From RGIG4097 sp964637515 (GTDB lineage Bacteria > Bacillota > Clostridia > Christensenellales > CAG-917): a stretch of DNA of 47,274 bases. This document shows positions 23,875 through 32,605 of this stretch, piece by piece (the first letter of the stretch is position 1; each line of letters starts with the position of its first letter). Position numbers and translations under genes: made by a program. A model generated the notes under the pieces. The model saw nothing but the letters and a program-made list of their open reading frames with translations, searched no databases and had not been told where the DNA came from. The stretch lies in the NCBI GenBank assembly GCA_964637515.1, contig CAZWUI010000011.1, positions 1-47,274 on the forward strand. Direction: 5' to 3'.

Positions 23875-24510
23875 TTAAAGTAAATTTTTGTAGCTGTCCG
23901 GCTCCTTGTGAACGGCTCCACACTCAAGCGTGAAGTCGATCCAGAGGAACCAGTACGGATAGTAGTCCCAGATCGTGCCCTCTTCAGTGAACGGGCCGTA
24001 GGTGATGCCGTCGTTCTCCTTTACGAGACGCAGGCCGCCGATGTACTCGGTGCCCTCCAGCTCTTGCAGAGCCTTGTCCGCAAAGTTCCAGAGGTCTCTC
24101 CAGCCGTCCATGTTGCGGGTGTACTGGTTTACTTTGTCCGGATCCGTTCGGGGTTTGTAGCTTTTGCCGCCGAGCGTGCCGGGCTGTTCCACCGGGTCAG
24201 CGGCGTCGCCGCCGTGCTCGCCCGGGTTCCATGCTGCGAGGCTGAAGCGCATCTTCAGCGTGCGCTTGCCGTCTGCAAGTGCGTCCTTGCCGTCCTTCAG
24301 CTGTACGCAGAGGGACGGGATCGGAGCACGAGCTCGAGGCGGCAGCCTGTCCTGAGCCGGAACGAACATAGCGAACGCCGTCGGCGTCGTCATAGTCCCG
24401 GGGAACTCGTTGTCGTTTCGGTCATCGTCGGGCAGCTTCAGACTGAGCTTGTCGCAGATCGCCGTCTGGGCCCATTCTGTTACCTTGTCGATGATACTGG
24501 TTAAAGTCAT
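23875..24510 (-). CDS. Head-tail or tail completion protein, uncharacterised
   Basis: A 211-residue protein, MTLTSIIDKVTEWAQTAICD at the start, with WDYYPYWFLWIDFTLE near the C-terminus. Position (between the neck protein and the sheath) suits a tail terminator/completion protein. No family can be named confidently. AAGGAGG precedes ATG 24510. Confidence 0.7.
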   Translation of the reverse strand: MTLTSIIDKVTEWAQTAICDKLSLKLPDDDRNDNEFPGTMTTPTAFAMFVPAQDRLPPRARAPIPSLCVQLKDGKDALADGKRTLKMRFSLAAWNPGEHGGDAADPVEQPGTLGGKSYKPRTDPDKVNQYTRNMDGWRDLWNFADKALQELEGTEYIGGLRLVKENDGITYGPFTEEGTIWDYYPYWFLWIDFTLECGAVHKEPDSYKNLL

Positions 24511-24522
24511 AGCGCTCCCTCC

Positions 24523-24846
24523 TTAGACCGTCCGGTTCTGGCGTAGAGAGATCTGAGTGACGCCCTTGTTCTCAGTCCAGTCATTCACGACGAACTCCCG
24601 GCCGTCCACGTTAAGCAGAGAGCCGGGAGCTTTTCTCTTTGGCAGGTCGGCCGACCTCGCGAAGATCAGCGTGTCAGCCTCGGCGACTCCGAGGACTTGG
24701 CCTTGCTTCATCTTGACGAGTTGGTCGTTGTCGATCACGATGCTGATCTCCTTGCCTTCGACTCTGTGAGTCTCAGCGAAGTCGTCGAGCTGGAAGAAAA
24801 CAAGATCAACGTCAGACGCGATCAAGTCCTTCAAGTTACCGGGCAT
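24523..24846 (-). CDS. Head-tail joining protein (lambda FII-like position)
   Basis: A 107-residue beta-rich protein (DVDLVFFQLDDFAETHRVEG, ending FVVNDWTENKGVTQISLRQN). The beta-barrel pattern and the place after the capsid genes fit a neck protein of the lambda FII / head-tail joining group. The ATG overlaps the stop of the upstream gene (TAATG) with no clear ribosome binding site of its own, so it is probably translated by coupling. Confidence 0.72.
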   Translation of the reverse strand: MPGNLKDLIASDVDLVFFQLDDFAETHRVEGKEISIVIDNDQLVKMKQGQVLGVAEADTLIFARSADLPKRKAPGSLLNVDGREFVVNDWTENKGVTQISLRQNRTV

Positions 24847-25247
24847 TACTCAGGCATAGCAGCGCCGACAGCAGGAGGGGTCTCGCCATCGTTGACCACG
24901 CCGTCATCGTCGTCGTTGTCGTCGTCAGCGTCATCCTGCGCAGCCTTCGCTGCTTCGATCATGTCGATGACTGCATCCTTGGATCTCGCCTTGCTGGCGT
25001 CTACGCCATACGCCTCGGCGATTTTCTTCAGCTCGTCGAGCTTCATGTCCTTGTTGTACGCAGGCATGCCGTCGCCGGCGTCGTCATTACCGGCCGCAGA
25101 GGTGCCTCCGACATAAACGGCGACGCCCTTCTTGACCAGTCTGGCCTCCACTTCAGGATCGAAGGATTGGGGGCCGCTCTTCTCGTTGATGGGGATGACC
25201 TTGTGGCCGTCATAGTGGCCGTAGGTTCCTTTGATGATCTTTACCAT
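24846..25247 (-). CDS. Capsid-associated acidic protein with SAP-like helix (gpFI-like position)
   Basis: A 133-residue protein. The N-terminal 45 residues form a small beta-domain (MVKIIKGTYGHYDGHKVIPI). KLDELKKIAEAYGVDASKAR and the following KDAVIDMIEAAKA resemble a SAP/HeH helix-extended-helix unit. The C-terminus is an Asp-rich acidic tail (DDADDDNDDDDG). Proteins of this build, coded directly after major capsid genes, include lambda gpFI-type packaging factors; that role is inferred. AAAGGAG is ahead of ATG 25247. Confidence 0.68.
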   Translation of the reverse strand: MVKIIKGTYGHYDGHKVIPINEKSGPQSFDPEVEARLVKKGVAVYVGGTSAAGNDDAGDGMPAYNKDMKLDELKKIAEAYGVDASKARSKDAVIDMIEAAKAAQDDADDDNDDDDGVVNDGETPPAVGAAMPE

Positions 25248-25275
25248 TGTTCTGCTCCTTTCTGTTCAGCTGCGA

Positions 25276-26346
25276 TTAGTCAGCGAGGACGTCCGCAGTG
25301 ATGAACGGGTTTTTGTGGTTGGGGATCAGCAGCGGGCGGCTGGAGATCGTCAGGCTGCGGGTGTTGCCCTCTGCGTTGGAGAGGTACTTCGGCACACGCT
25401 TGCCGGCGTAGGTGTGGAACTCGCCGTCTGCCTGCTCGACCTGAGTCACGGCGCCGTAGAGAGTGCGCCCACAGGCAGGAGCGGTCAGGATGCACTTGCC
25501 GGAAGGAATGTACTGCTGATCGTCGCCGGCGTCGTCGGTGTAGGTCTCGTCGTAGCTGATGACGCTGATGATGCGGCCGCCGACGTTCAGTTTGGCCATG
25601 ATGGCAGCGCCGGGCGCCAGAGTCTCAGGCTCTACGCTTCCGAGCTCGTAGCGTTTCAGGTCGAGGAACTTCTGGATCTCTTCGTTCTTGATGATTGCAT
25701 CAGCTACATCAGGCGAGCACACGAGATCGGTCGCTCTCAGTCCTTTGCTGGTGAGCATGCGGATCATGACCTTCAGGTCGTCCATGATGTGCGCTGTGGG
25801 GTCGCTCCACTTCACCGCCGGAGTATAAACAGCGGGGTTGCTGTCACCAGTATAGAAGCGGATCTCCATTTCGTCCTGCTCGGTTGCGTCGTCGGCGATG
25901 TGCTTCATGATGCAGCCGTTGGTCAGCATGGTCTCGGCAGCCATCAGCTCCTCGCGGCGGGTGATGAACTCACCCAGCTCGTCGGCATCCTTCAGAATGA
26001 GAGTCTGCTGGCGCTGTGCGGGAGTGAGCTGAGTGTAGAGGGCTTCGCCGAAGCCGCGCTTGCTCAGGTCGTCATAGCTGAGCGCACGCTTGGGAGCCAC
26101 GAAGGGCGGAGTGTAGCGCTCCATGTGGTAGCCGTTGCGCAGGATGGTCACGCCACCCTTACGGGGTGCCACGAACGGCGCCAGCTTCTTGCTGCCGTCC
26201 TTGTATTCGACGAGCACGTCGTCGGTCGCGAACACGTCGCTCGCCACGTTGGTGGGGAAATAACGGTCGCGGAGGAAGCTGTTGGCAGGAGTCAGACGCT
26301 CGACCGCCATCAGCAGAGTGTGGGTTTCAAAAAAGTTGAAAGGCAT
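25276..26346 (-). CDS. Major capsid protein, lambda gpE family
   Basis: A 356-residue HK97-fold capsid protein of the gpE group: it starts MPFNFFETHTLLMAVERLTP and includes LRDRYFPTNV, the conserved opening of the family, plus FVAPRKGGVTILRNGYHMER. It is preceded in order by protease, nested scaffold and decoration protein, as in lambda (C, Nu3, D, E). GGAGG lies before ATG 26346. Confidence 0.95.
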   Translation of the reverse strand: MPFNFFETHTLLMAVERLTPANSFLRDRYFPTNVASDVFATDDVLVEYKDGSKKLAPFVAPRKGGVTILRNGYHMERYTPPFVAPKRALSYDDLSKRGFGEALYTQLTPAQRQQTLILKDADELGEFITRREELMAAETMLTNGCIMKHIADDATEQDEMEIRFYTGDSNPAVYTPAVKWSDPTAHIMDDLKVMIRMLTSKGLRATDLVCSPDVADAIIKNEEIQKFLDLKRYELGSVEPETLAPGAAIMAKLNVGGRIISVISYDETYTDDAGDDQQYIPSGKCILTAPACGRTLYGAVTQVEQADGEFHTYAGKRVPKYLSNAEGNTRSLTISSRPLLIPNHKNPFITADVLAD

Positions 26347-26362
26347 GTTCTTGTCCTCCTTC

Positions 26363-26734
26363 TTAAATTTCGATAGCGTCGGAGAAGAGGATGCCAGCGT
26401 TGCGCAGGATCTCCTCGTCGGCTGCGGTCAGGGTATAGGTGCCGTTGGTGATCACCTTGTTGCGAGCAAAGTGGCCGCTGCGGTACGCAGTAGCAACAGC
26501 GCCAGCGCTGACATCGACATCGTCGGTCAGGATGTAGGTGCCGTCGGTTGCCTTCAGCGCGACAGCAGCAGGAGCCAGCTCGCCGCCGGGTGCGCCGGTG
26601 ACAACGGTGCCGCGCTTCAGCACGCCTTCACCGGCTGCCAGCTTAACGGACACGACGTCAGCGACGGGGATGTTGGAGACGAAAAGGCCGTCATATTCAA
26701 CAGTCCCGATGGTTTCGTTGAGTTTCTTGCTCAT
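26363..26734 (-). CDS. Head decoration protein, lambda gpD-like
   Basis: A 123-residue protein with the gpD-type pattern GEGVLKRGTVVTGAPGGELA, a DGTYILTDDVDVSAGAVATA segment and an AYRSGHFARNKVI end, typical of the trimeric capsid-stabilising proteins. It lies directly upstream of the capsid gene. GGAGG precedes ATG 26734. Confidence 0.88.
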   Translation of the reverse strand: MSKKLNETIGTVEYDGLFVSNIPVADVVSVKLAAGEGVLKRGTVVTGAPGGELAPAAVALKATDGTYILTDDVDVSAGAVATAYRSGHFARNKVITNGTYTLTAADEEILRNAGILFSDAIEI

Positions 26735-26748
26735 GGTTTCGTTCCTCC

Positions 26749-27144
26749 TTATTTCTTCTTGGTGGAGTTGTAGAGATTGACGATAGCGTCCACCTGCGCC
26801 GCGTCATCGTGTTCGCTGCCTTCTTCGCCGCCGTTAGGGGCTGCGCCGACACCGGCCGCCCCGGAGTCATCGTTGTCCTTCTTGGCGTCGTTGAGGTGTT
26901 TGGTGCCGAGGGCTGCCTGCTTCTTCATAGCGGCAAAAGCCAGCTGCTCGGCGGTCATGGGCTTCTCGCCATATTTGGCGTCTGCGATCAGCTGAGCGTC
27001 GCCGATGCTGGCCTCGATCTCTTCGATGGCCTGAAGGCGAGCGCGCTCTTCTGCGATCGCACTGGTGCGAGCTGCTTCAGCGGCCTCACGTTCGATCTGA
27101 GCGATGATGTCGCCGTGCTGGGCTCTCAATTCTTCTGCGGTCAT
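26749..27144 (-). CDS. Nested scaffold protein (internal start in the protease gene)
   Basis: An internal ATG at 27142-27144 lies 8 nt after GGAGG (coding strand GGAGGTTAAACCC, then ATG), in frame with the protease gene. It would give a separate 131-residue protein starting MTAEELRAQHGDIIAQIERE. The product is helical, charged and acidic, the character of a capsid scaffold. This repeats the lambda C/Nu3 arrangement, where Nu3 scaffold is the C-terminal part of protease gene C. Use of the start is inferred from the site. Confidence 0.75.
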   Translation of the reverse strand: MTAEELRAQHGDIIAQIEREAAEAARTSAIAEERARLQAIEEIEASIGDAQLIADAKYGEKPMTAEQLAFAAMKKQAALGTKHLNDAKKDNDDSGAAGVGAAPNGGEEGSEHDDAAQVDAIVNLYNSTKKK

Positions 27145-27975
27145 GGGTTTAACCTCCTTCTTATTTGTGGGCTTGTTGCCCGGTTTGTTTTTATCGCCGG
27201 CCGCGGGTGCGGCGGTGATACTGTTGCTCACGGGGATCACCCCGGGGATGCGCTTGAAGGCACCGACGTCGTGGCGGACGCCTGCGACGAGGAGCACCTT
27301 TTTGTCAGCGCTCAGAGTTGCGGCAGGGCCTTCGTCCTCGATCAGAGTGTTGGCGAAGCCGTTGTCGACCGCTTCCTGACCGACCATCCACGTCTCGCGT
27401 GTCATCATGCTGCGAAGCTGGTCGACAGCGATGCCGGTCTTGGCGTGGTAGATCTCCGCGATGGCGCGTTCGCTTGCGTCAAAGTCTTTCTGGAGCTTCT
27501 TCAAGTCAGTGAGGGAGTAGTAGTCGCACAGGAGCCCGCTGACTCCATGGATCATAATCATGCTGCCGGGATATACCTGCACGTCGTCGCCGGCGCAGGC
27601 GATGACAGACGCGGCGCTTGCTGCGATGCCGTCGATGATGACGGTCTTTGTGCCGCTGAGGCCTTTGATCGCGTTGTGGATGGCGATGCCGGTGTAGAGG
27701 TCGCCGCCGCAGCTGTTGATCTTGATGGTGATTGCGCTCTTGTCTTTGACTGCTGCGAGATCTTCGAGGAAACTCTCGGGCGCGATATAGAGACCGGGCT
27801 CAGGTTCACCAGTCCACCAGTCCACGGGCTGACGTGCTACGACATCGCCATAAAGCAGGATCTCGCCGCTGTCGTCTCCTGTGCTGGCGATGTTCCAGAA
27901 CTTCGTGGTCTGGATGCCGGCAGGAGCGACGGGCGCGGGCCCGGCATAGAGTCGGGGTGCTTTACTTTGTCTCAT
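26749..27975 (-). CDS. ClpP-like head maturation protease fused to scaffold
   Basis: A 408-residue protein. Residues about 35-215 are a ClpP/S49-type protease with INSCGGDLYTGIAIHNAIKG, the serine in DGIAASAAS (Ser120 likely) and the histidine in MIMIHGVSG (His143). A linker (residues 250-277) leads to the helical scaffold region that can also be made alone. It cleaves scaffold and perhaps portal during prohead maturation, as lambda C does. AAGGAG precedes ATG 27975; the gene overlaps the portal stop by 14 nt. Confidence 0.92.
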   Translation of the reverse strand: MRQSKAPRLYAGPAPVAPAGIQTTKFWNIASTGDDSGEILLYGDVVARQPVDWWTGEPEPGLYIAPESFLEDLAAVKDKSAITIKINSCGGDLYTGIAIHNAIKGLSGTKTVIIDGIAASAASVIACAGDDVQVYPGSMIMIHGVSGLLCDYYSLTDLKKLQKDFDASERAIAEIYHAKTGIAVDQLRSMMTRETWMVGQEAVDNGFANTLIEDEGPAATLSADKKVLLVAGVRHDVGAFKRIPGVIPVSNSITAAPAAGDKNKPGNKPTNKKEVKPMTAEELRAQHGDIIAQIEREAAEAARTSAIAEERARLQAIEEIEASIGDAQLIADAKYGEKPMTAEQLAFAAMKKQAALGTKHLNDAKKDNDDSGAAGVGAAPNGGEEGSEHDDAAQVDAIVNLYNSTKKK

Positions 27976-29602
27976 GGGTTTCTCCTTCCTTTGTGGTTTT
28001 CACGGCTTCTGCGATTACCGCAGCGCGAACAGCGTCGGAGAGCTGCGGCCCTGCCGCAGTTCCTCCTTGCGCCGTTTCGCCCTGCGCAGCGCGGAGCTTC
28101 TCGTTCTCCCGAGCGAGCTGCTCGACATTGGCATCCCACTGGCCGCCGTTGAGCCTGATGGTCGCCTGCTCACGGGTTGTAATTCCTTCGCCGATGGCGA
28201 GGATCTCCGCCGTGATCTCCTTTGTCGGGTCAAGTTGTCCCTGAGTCGGGCCGATCCAGTCGGCGCCGAGATACGCAGCGCGGATCGCCGGATCTGCAAA
28301 GAAGCCCGGCGCGTTGATACGTCCACGAGCGACGGCCTCGGCCAGCCATATCTCATAGACAGGCTGGCAGAAGTCGCCGACGAACCACTCGCGGCGCATC
28401 TTGAAGGCCTTCCACGCTTCCATCAGTGCTGCACGGCTCGCGCTGTACGAGCTGTTGAAGGACTTGAGGAGAAGGTCGGCAGGCACTTCCAGCGCTGCGC
28501 CCACCTGCTCGCAGATGGCACGCATGAAGCTCTCAAAGCCAGAGGCCGGGCGCTTAGGATCGGCAAAAGTGACGTCCTCGCCCGGTTCCATGATGTTAAT
28601 CTGACCGGGGCCCATCTCGTACTCGTTGGGATCTCTGCTCGTCTCAGGGAGGGAGCTGCCCACTTCGTTGAACGGGTTGTCGCTCGCATTTGCTTCTGTC
28701 TTGATGAAGGCAGTGAAGAAGGACTCGACGAGAGCGGCAGTCAGCTCGCTCTCGGTGTATCGCCTCAGCTGAAGCAACGGCTCGATCACCTGCGCCAGAT
28801 AGCTGACGCCACGGTATTGATCCGGGCGTTCGCTCTCCATGATGTGCAGGACATTCGGGAGGCCGGTGCGTTTGCCGTAGGCTTCCACGCGCTGCCACTT
28901 AGTCGTGGCTGCTCCGAACTCGAAGGGGTAGGTGCTGCGGATGTGGTACGCTTCGATCATGCCGGTGCTGTTCACTTCGACGCCATCGTATATTGTGTTG
29001 CCGTTGGCGGCCTTGCCTTGCGTGAGGAACTGCGGGGTCATGATGCCACTGTCCGTAGGTGTTGCGACGCGGTCAGCTTCGATCAGGTGCAGGCGCAGCG
29101 AGTAGGGCTCAAGATCTGTCGGGTCGTACTGCTTGACGACCGCGAACACGTCCCCGCTCACCAGCCACGAAGCCAGAGCGAGCTGTTGCATCGCGTAGAA
29201 GTTGTTGACGCCGGTGGCGTCGCATGCTCTTTTTCGGTCAGCCCATAGCGAGAACTCTCGCTCGGTCTTGGCCTGCCACTCGTCCGCAGCCTTCTGATCC
29301 ATTCCCAGCACAGCGCGGTCGATGCGGCTCTTCAGGTGAAGGCCGACGCCGATCACGTTGGTGCGGTTGGTCTTGATGGCTGACGTTGCGATGGGGGCTG
29401 CCATATAAAGCATGCGGGCACGCTGCCGGAGTGTGGAGTTGTTGACGTCGATGTCCTCCCTCGGACTTCCGCTCATAGCGTTGAAGCCCTTGGTCGCCTT
29501 TTTGTGATGGCTGGCGCCGGCGTCTCCGTAGCCTTTGTTCTGCGGGCGTGCCTGATGTTTCCCTTGCGGGCGGCTGTTGTTTGTCTCGTTGATGGTGCTC
29601 AC
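27962..29602 (-). CDS. Portal protein, lambda gpB family
   Basis: A 546-residue lambda-type portal. Family signatures include LRQRARMLYMAAPIATSAIK with the following TNVIGVGL, LRLHLIEADRV, and the C-terminal SSYSASRAALMEAWKAFKMR. It forms the dodecameric DNA channel and docks the terminase. The annotated start is GTG 29602, which directly abuts AAAGGAG; an ATC codon at 29593 would have the more usual 8-nt spacing, so the true start is uncertain by three codons. It lies between the gpW-like gene and the protease. Confidence 0.94.
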   Translation of the reverse strand: MSTINETNNSRPQGKHQARPQNKGYGDAGASHHKKATKGFNAMSGSPREDIDVNNSTLRQRARMLYMAAPIATSAIKTNRTNVIGVGLHLKSRIDRAVLGMDQKAADEWQAKTEREFSLWADRKRACDATGVNNFYAMQQLALASWLVSGDVFAVVKQYDPTDLEPYSLRLHLIEADRVATPTDSGIMTPQFLTQGKAANGNTIYDGVEVNSTGMIEAYHIRSTYPFEFGAATTKWQRVEAYGKRTGLPNVLHIMESERPDQYRGVSYLAQVIEPLLQLRRYTESELTAALVESFFTAFIKTEANASDNPFNEVGSSLPETSRDPNEYEMGPGQINIMEPGEDVTFADPKRPASGFESFMRAICEQVGAALEVPADLLLKSFNSSYSASRAALMEAWKAFKMRREWFVGDFCQPVYEIWLAEAVARGRINAPGFFADPAIRAAYLGADWIGPTQGQLDPTKEITAEILAIGEGITTREQATIRLNGGQWDANVEQLARENEKLRAAQGETAQGGTAAGPQLSDAVRAAVIAEAVKTTKEGETHETK

Positions 29603-29701
29603 CTCCTTTCAGGTGGGTGGCGGCGCCCGGAGAGCAAAAGGAGCAAAAGCTCCCGGGCGGTCGCCTTATATGAAAAAAGCCTTGCGGCCTCTTTCCGGGG
29701 T
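29603..29701 (-). other. Structured 99-base gap between gpW-like and portal genes
   Basis: Two hairpins can form. The arms CGCCCG(G)/(C)CGGGCG with inner GAGC/GCTC span 29625-29660 and enclose an A-rich loop. AAAAAAGCC/GGCCTCTTT span 29674-29695, and on the minus strand the stem ends in T6, resembling a weak terminator. This is the only sizeable gap inside the head operon and may adjust portal expression. Confidence 0.5.
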
Positions 29702-29962
29702 TTACCAGTCGCGGGGAACTACCCCGACGGCCTTGCGGGCTTTTCCTCCCGCGAGTTGTGCCTCAAGAGCAGCGATCTCTTTCTTGAGGTCGGAGATCGC
29801 AGCGCGGATCTGTGCGAGATCCGTGTTGTACCTCGTGACGCTGCGAGTGCCGAGGCCGTAGCTCTGGACCCCTCCGTCCAGCATCTCAGCCTCGCGCTTG
29901 TAGTAAAGGTCGAGGCGCTTCTTGGCACTCTCGAGCTTTTCCTTGATCTGAGTGGTCTGCAT
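29702..29962 (-). CDS. gpW/DUF6148-like head-tail connector
   Basis: An 86-residue helical protein: an N-terminal coiled-coil helix, then QSYGLGTRSVTRYNTDLAQI and a second long helix (DLKKEIAALEAQLAGG). The Y-x-(I/L)-G-x-R-x-(V/L)-T-R pattern is that of the small DUF6148/gpW-like connectors coded between terminase and portal. It likely plugs the portal after packaging. GGAGG precedes ATG 29962. Confidence 0.75.
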   Translation of the reverse strand: MQTTQIKEKLESAKKRLDLYYKREAEMLDGGVQSYGLGTRSVTRYNTDLAQIRAAISDLKKEIAALEAQLAGGKARKAVGVVPRDW

Positions 29963-29976
29963 GGTGTTCTTCCTCC

Positions 29977-31905
29977 TTACCAGTCGTTGAAGGCGTCGGC
30001 TGCCTTGCTGCGTTTAGTCTTGGGTCGTGCCGGCTGTCTCGGCGCCGGCTTCTTTTCTTCGAGCCCTTTGAGGCTCCGCTCGATCGCGTCGAGATCCGGG
30101 TTGCATATTTTGAAGCCTGCGAGCGCATAATTGCGGCAGTCGAGTGCCTCGTTGCGTTCGTGTCCGGGTATCTTTACCCATGCCCACTGATCGCCACGCT
30201 TGGTGCGTGTGAGCTCCAGCTTCTCGGATAGCAGGCCGTTGAAGAAGTTCATGTCATACCCGGCGTCAGGGTTCCGGCTGAAGTGGCAATACTTCGGCCC
30301 GGGTTCCTGCACCTTGAGGTTCCCCATGATCGCCGCCTTGCCGGCATCGACGCCGATGGTGTAGAGCCAGCAGGTGATCTTGCGGTTGTCTCTGATGGCT
30401 ACCTTTGACGGAGGAGACACGAAGGGGATCCCGTCGCCGCCCTTGCCTTTGATAGCAAAGACGTGCTTCGCCAGACGTGCCCGGCATGCCGCGTACACTT
30501 CCTGAGTGAAGTGGCCGCCGGAGTCGACGCAGGTGACGGAGATCTTCAGGCCTCTGCCGTTCTTGAAGGTGTAGACGTGGTCGATCACGCCGTCGAGGCG
30601 TTCCCAGACTTCAGAGGTGTCCGGGCGCCCGGGGATGATACCCTTGGCGATGCCCCACGTCTCGCCGTATTTGCCATGCCCGACGACCTCGTACTCGAGG
30701 CGGTTGTCCTGAGTATCGACGCCGCAGGTCAGAACGAGGACGCCGTCCGGCAGCTCGGCGGGTGCGCCGTCTGGCCGTGTGCCGTAGTCCTCACGCCTTG
30801 CGAGCATGGTGTCCTCATCCTCGAGATCTCCACGATCTTCCCAGAGCTGGCCGAGCAGTGTGTTGTAGACTACCTTGAGGCGCTGCGGGTCGTTCTTTGC
30901 GTCGAGGAACTTGAGGACGATCTTCTCCCACGGAGTCCACGGGGAGCTGAAGGCGTTCAGCCAGAAGGATCTGACGCCCTTCAGATATGCGTCAGGGTTC
31001 TCGGCGATCCACTTGGCCGGCTGCCTGCGCATCGTCTCTTCAGGAATGAGGCAGCCGCATCCGGGGCAGATCCACGAGATCCCGCCCTTGAGCTTCCACG
31101 ACTTCTTGCCGCGGATCCTTGTGGCCTCTGGCTCGAAGTGAATGGAGTCGAACACGATCTCATGATACTCTCCACACTCCGGGCAGAGGTGACACCAGCG
31201 CTCCTGCGTGCCTTGGTAGAAGCTGGTCTCGATGTTGCTGGCGCCTTTGATGGTAGGCGTCGAGACCTCGACGGCCTTCGCATTGTAGAAGGTCGCCTGA
31301 CGGGCTTCGGCCAGAGCCCACGGGTCACCCTCGGTACCGGCGCTCGTCGCCCAGCGGTCACGCTCGTCGCCGATGATGTACCGGGCGGGAGTGGATGCCA
31401 GAGCGGAGGCGCTATTGGAACCGGTCAGCGTCAGCATGCCGCCCGGGAAGGACTTCTGGAGGATGGTGTTGCCGCTGTCGCGCGTCTTGACGTCGTGGAC
31501 TTTCGCCTTCAGGGGGCGGCTGTCTCGGATCATAGGAGCCACGCGGAGGCGGCTGAACTTCCTCGCGTCGTCGATCGTCGGGTGGACGTAGAGGATGCTG
31601 CCGGGGTCTTGGTCGATGATGTAGCCGATGATGTTGAGCTCGAGCTCAGACTTGCCGACCTGCGAAGCGGCGACCATGACGAGCTTGCGAACCTTCGGAT
31701 CCGTGAAGGCCTTCATCGGCTCCTCCAGATACGGGGTGCGCTTCGTTCTCCATGGGCCGGCCTCGGCCGAGCTTTCGGGCGAGAGTCGGCGGTACTTGTC
31801 GGCCCACTCGTCCACGGTCAGGCTCTCGGGCGGTCTGAAATTCTTCAGAGCTCCCGCGATCGCTGCGTTCAGTCTGGCGGTGCTGGCTTTATTCGTCCTC
31901 ACCAT
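29977..31905 (-). CDS. terL: Terminase large subunit, lambda gpA family
   Basis: A 642-residue GpA-type terminase. The ATPase has Walker A SQVGKS at residues 81-86 (VMVAASQVGKSELE), and VLTCGVDTQDNRLEYEVVG opens the nuclease domain with further acidic residues in CVDSGGHFTQEVY. KGVRSFWLNAFSSPWTPWEK is a family-conserved stretch. It cuts concatemers at cos and drives DNA into the prohead. ATG 31905 overlaps the terS 3' end by 17 nt. The lambda-like type predicts cohesive ends. Confidence 0.95.
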   Translation of the reverse strand: MVRTNKASTARLNAAIAGALKNFRPPESLTVDEWADKYRRLSPESSAEAGPWRTKRTPYLEEPMKAFTDPKVRKLVMVAASQVGKSELELNIIGYIIDQDPGSILYVHPTIDDARKFSRLRVAPMIRDSRPLKAKVHDVKTRDSGNTILQKSFPGGMLTLTGSNSASALASTPARYIIGDERDRWATSAGTEGDPWALAEARQATFYNAKAVEVSTPTIKGASNIETSFYQGTQERWCHLCPECGEYHEIVFDSIHFEPEATRIRGKKSWKLKGGISWICPGCGCLIPEETMRRQPAKWIAENPDAYLKGVRSFWLNAFSSPWTPWEKIVLKFLDAKNDPQRLKVVYNTLLGQLWEDRGDLEDEDTMLARREDYGTRPDGAPAELPDGVLVLTCGVDTQDNRLEYEVVGHGKYGETWGIAKGIIPGRPDTSEVWERLDGVIDHVYTFKNGRGLKISVTCVDSGGHFTQEVYAACRARLAKHVFAIKGKGGDGIPFVSPPSKVAIRDNRKITCWLYTIGVDAGKAAIMGNLKVQEPGPKYCHFSRNPDAGYDMNFFNGLLSEKLELTRTKRGDQWAWVKIPGHERNEALDCRNYALAGFKICNPDLDAIERSLKGLEEKKPAPRQPARPKTKRSKAADAFNDW

Positions 31906-32470
31906 CGGAGAGGTCGCTCCAGCCTTCCCGATCCCTTACCCGCCGTGCATATTCTTCGGGATCGTATTTATAGCCGGCGAGTTCCTCGAGGACTTTGTAG
32001 ACCTCGGCGCGGATGACTTCGGAAGCCTCGGCGGCTGTCTTTGCGCTCACGACGTCCACGGCCAGACGGCCGGGCAGCGCCATGAGCATCGAGCGGATCG
32101 TGTAGACGAGGTCAGTCATGACTGCCTCCACGTCCTCAGAGCGGTGCATCTTGCCCTCGAGCTCCTTCAGCTGGAGGGCGGCCATGTCGGCCTTGCTGCG
32201 CTTCAGGTCGGCCTCGGCCTCAAGCCTGCGTCCTTCAGTCTCGGTGTCCTTCTTGCTGGCCTCCTTGCCGTTGGCCTTCTCGCTGAGGTGTTTGATGTAT
32301 CGCTGGATGGTCGGCAACAGATCGTACTTGTTCGCGTTGCCTTGCTTGGTGGCGGAGATGACACCCTCCTGCGCGAGCTGCTGCACGCGCCGGGTGGTCA
32401 CGCCGAACAGCTGCGCGATGATCTTGCTGTCGACAAGGTTCTGCTTTGATGTTGTCGGTTTGTCCGGCAT
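31889..32470 (-). CDS. terS: Terminase small subunit, Nu1-like
   Basis: A 193-residue protein starting at ATG 32470 (MPDKPTTSKQNLVDSKIIAQ) behind AAGGAGG; a longer frame upstream lacks such a site. Residues about 10-45 are a winged helix-turn-helix of the Nu1 type (LFGVTTRRVQQLAQEGVI), used to bind cos DNA. A coiled-coil and a DLVYTIRSMLMALPGRLAVD segment follow. It should recognise the packaging site, probably in the A/T-tract region just upstream. Confidence 0.9.
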   Translation of the reverse strand: MPDKPTTSKQNLVDSKIIAQLFGVTTRRVQQLAQEGVISATKQGNANKYDLLPTIQRYIKHLSEKANGKEASKKDTETEGRRLEAEADLKRSKADMAALQLKELEGKMHRSEDVEAVMTDLVYTIRSMLMALPGRLAVDVVSAKTAAEASEVIRAEVYKVLEELAGYKYDPEEYARRVRDREGWSDLSDGEDE

Positions 32471-32605
32471 GGGTGCCTCCTTTCCGCAGGGCCTCGCGAA
32501 ACGAAATGCCCCGAAAAAATTTTTTTGAGCCTGCGCGTTTTTTGGGCTCGCCAGCACCGCAGGCGTTTTTTTCCCCCGGAAGAACCTACCGAGAAAAAAT
32601 TTTTT
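32471..32605. other. Candidate cos/terminase-binding region with twin A6T6-7 palindromes
   Basis: This 135-base noncoding gap next to terS contains GAAAAAATTTTTTTG (513-527 of 32 kb) and GAAAAAATTTTTTC (593-606), whose centres are 80 bp apart, within otherwise GC-rich DNA. A-tracts bend DNA and often mark terminase or IHF/HU binding sites. In lambda, cos lies immediately upstream of the Nu1 gene, the same place. The second palindrome ends at the stop codon of the upstream gene. No cut site can be read from sequence alone. Confidence 0.55.

Noticed and set aside
22378..32016. Plus-strand frames opposite sheath, protease, portal and terminase
   Set aside because: Each is the mirror frame of a confidently identified structural gene.
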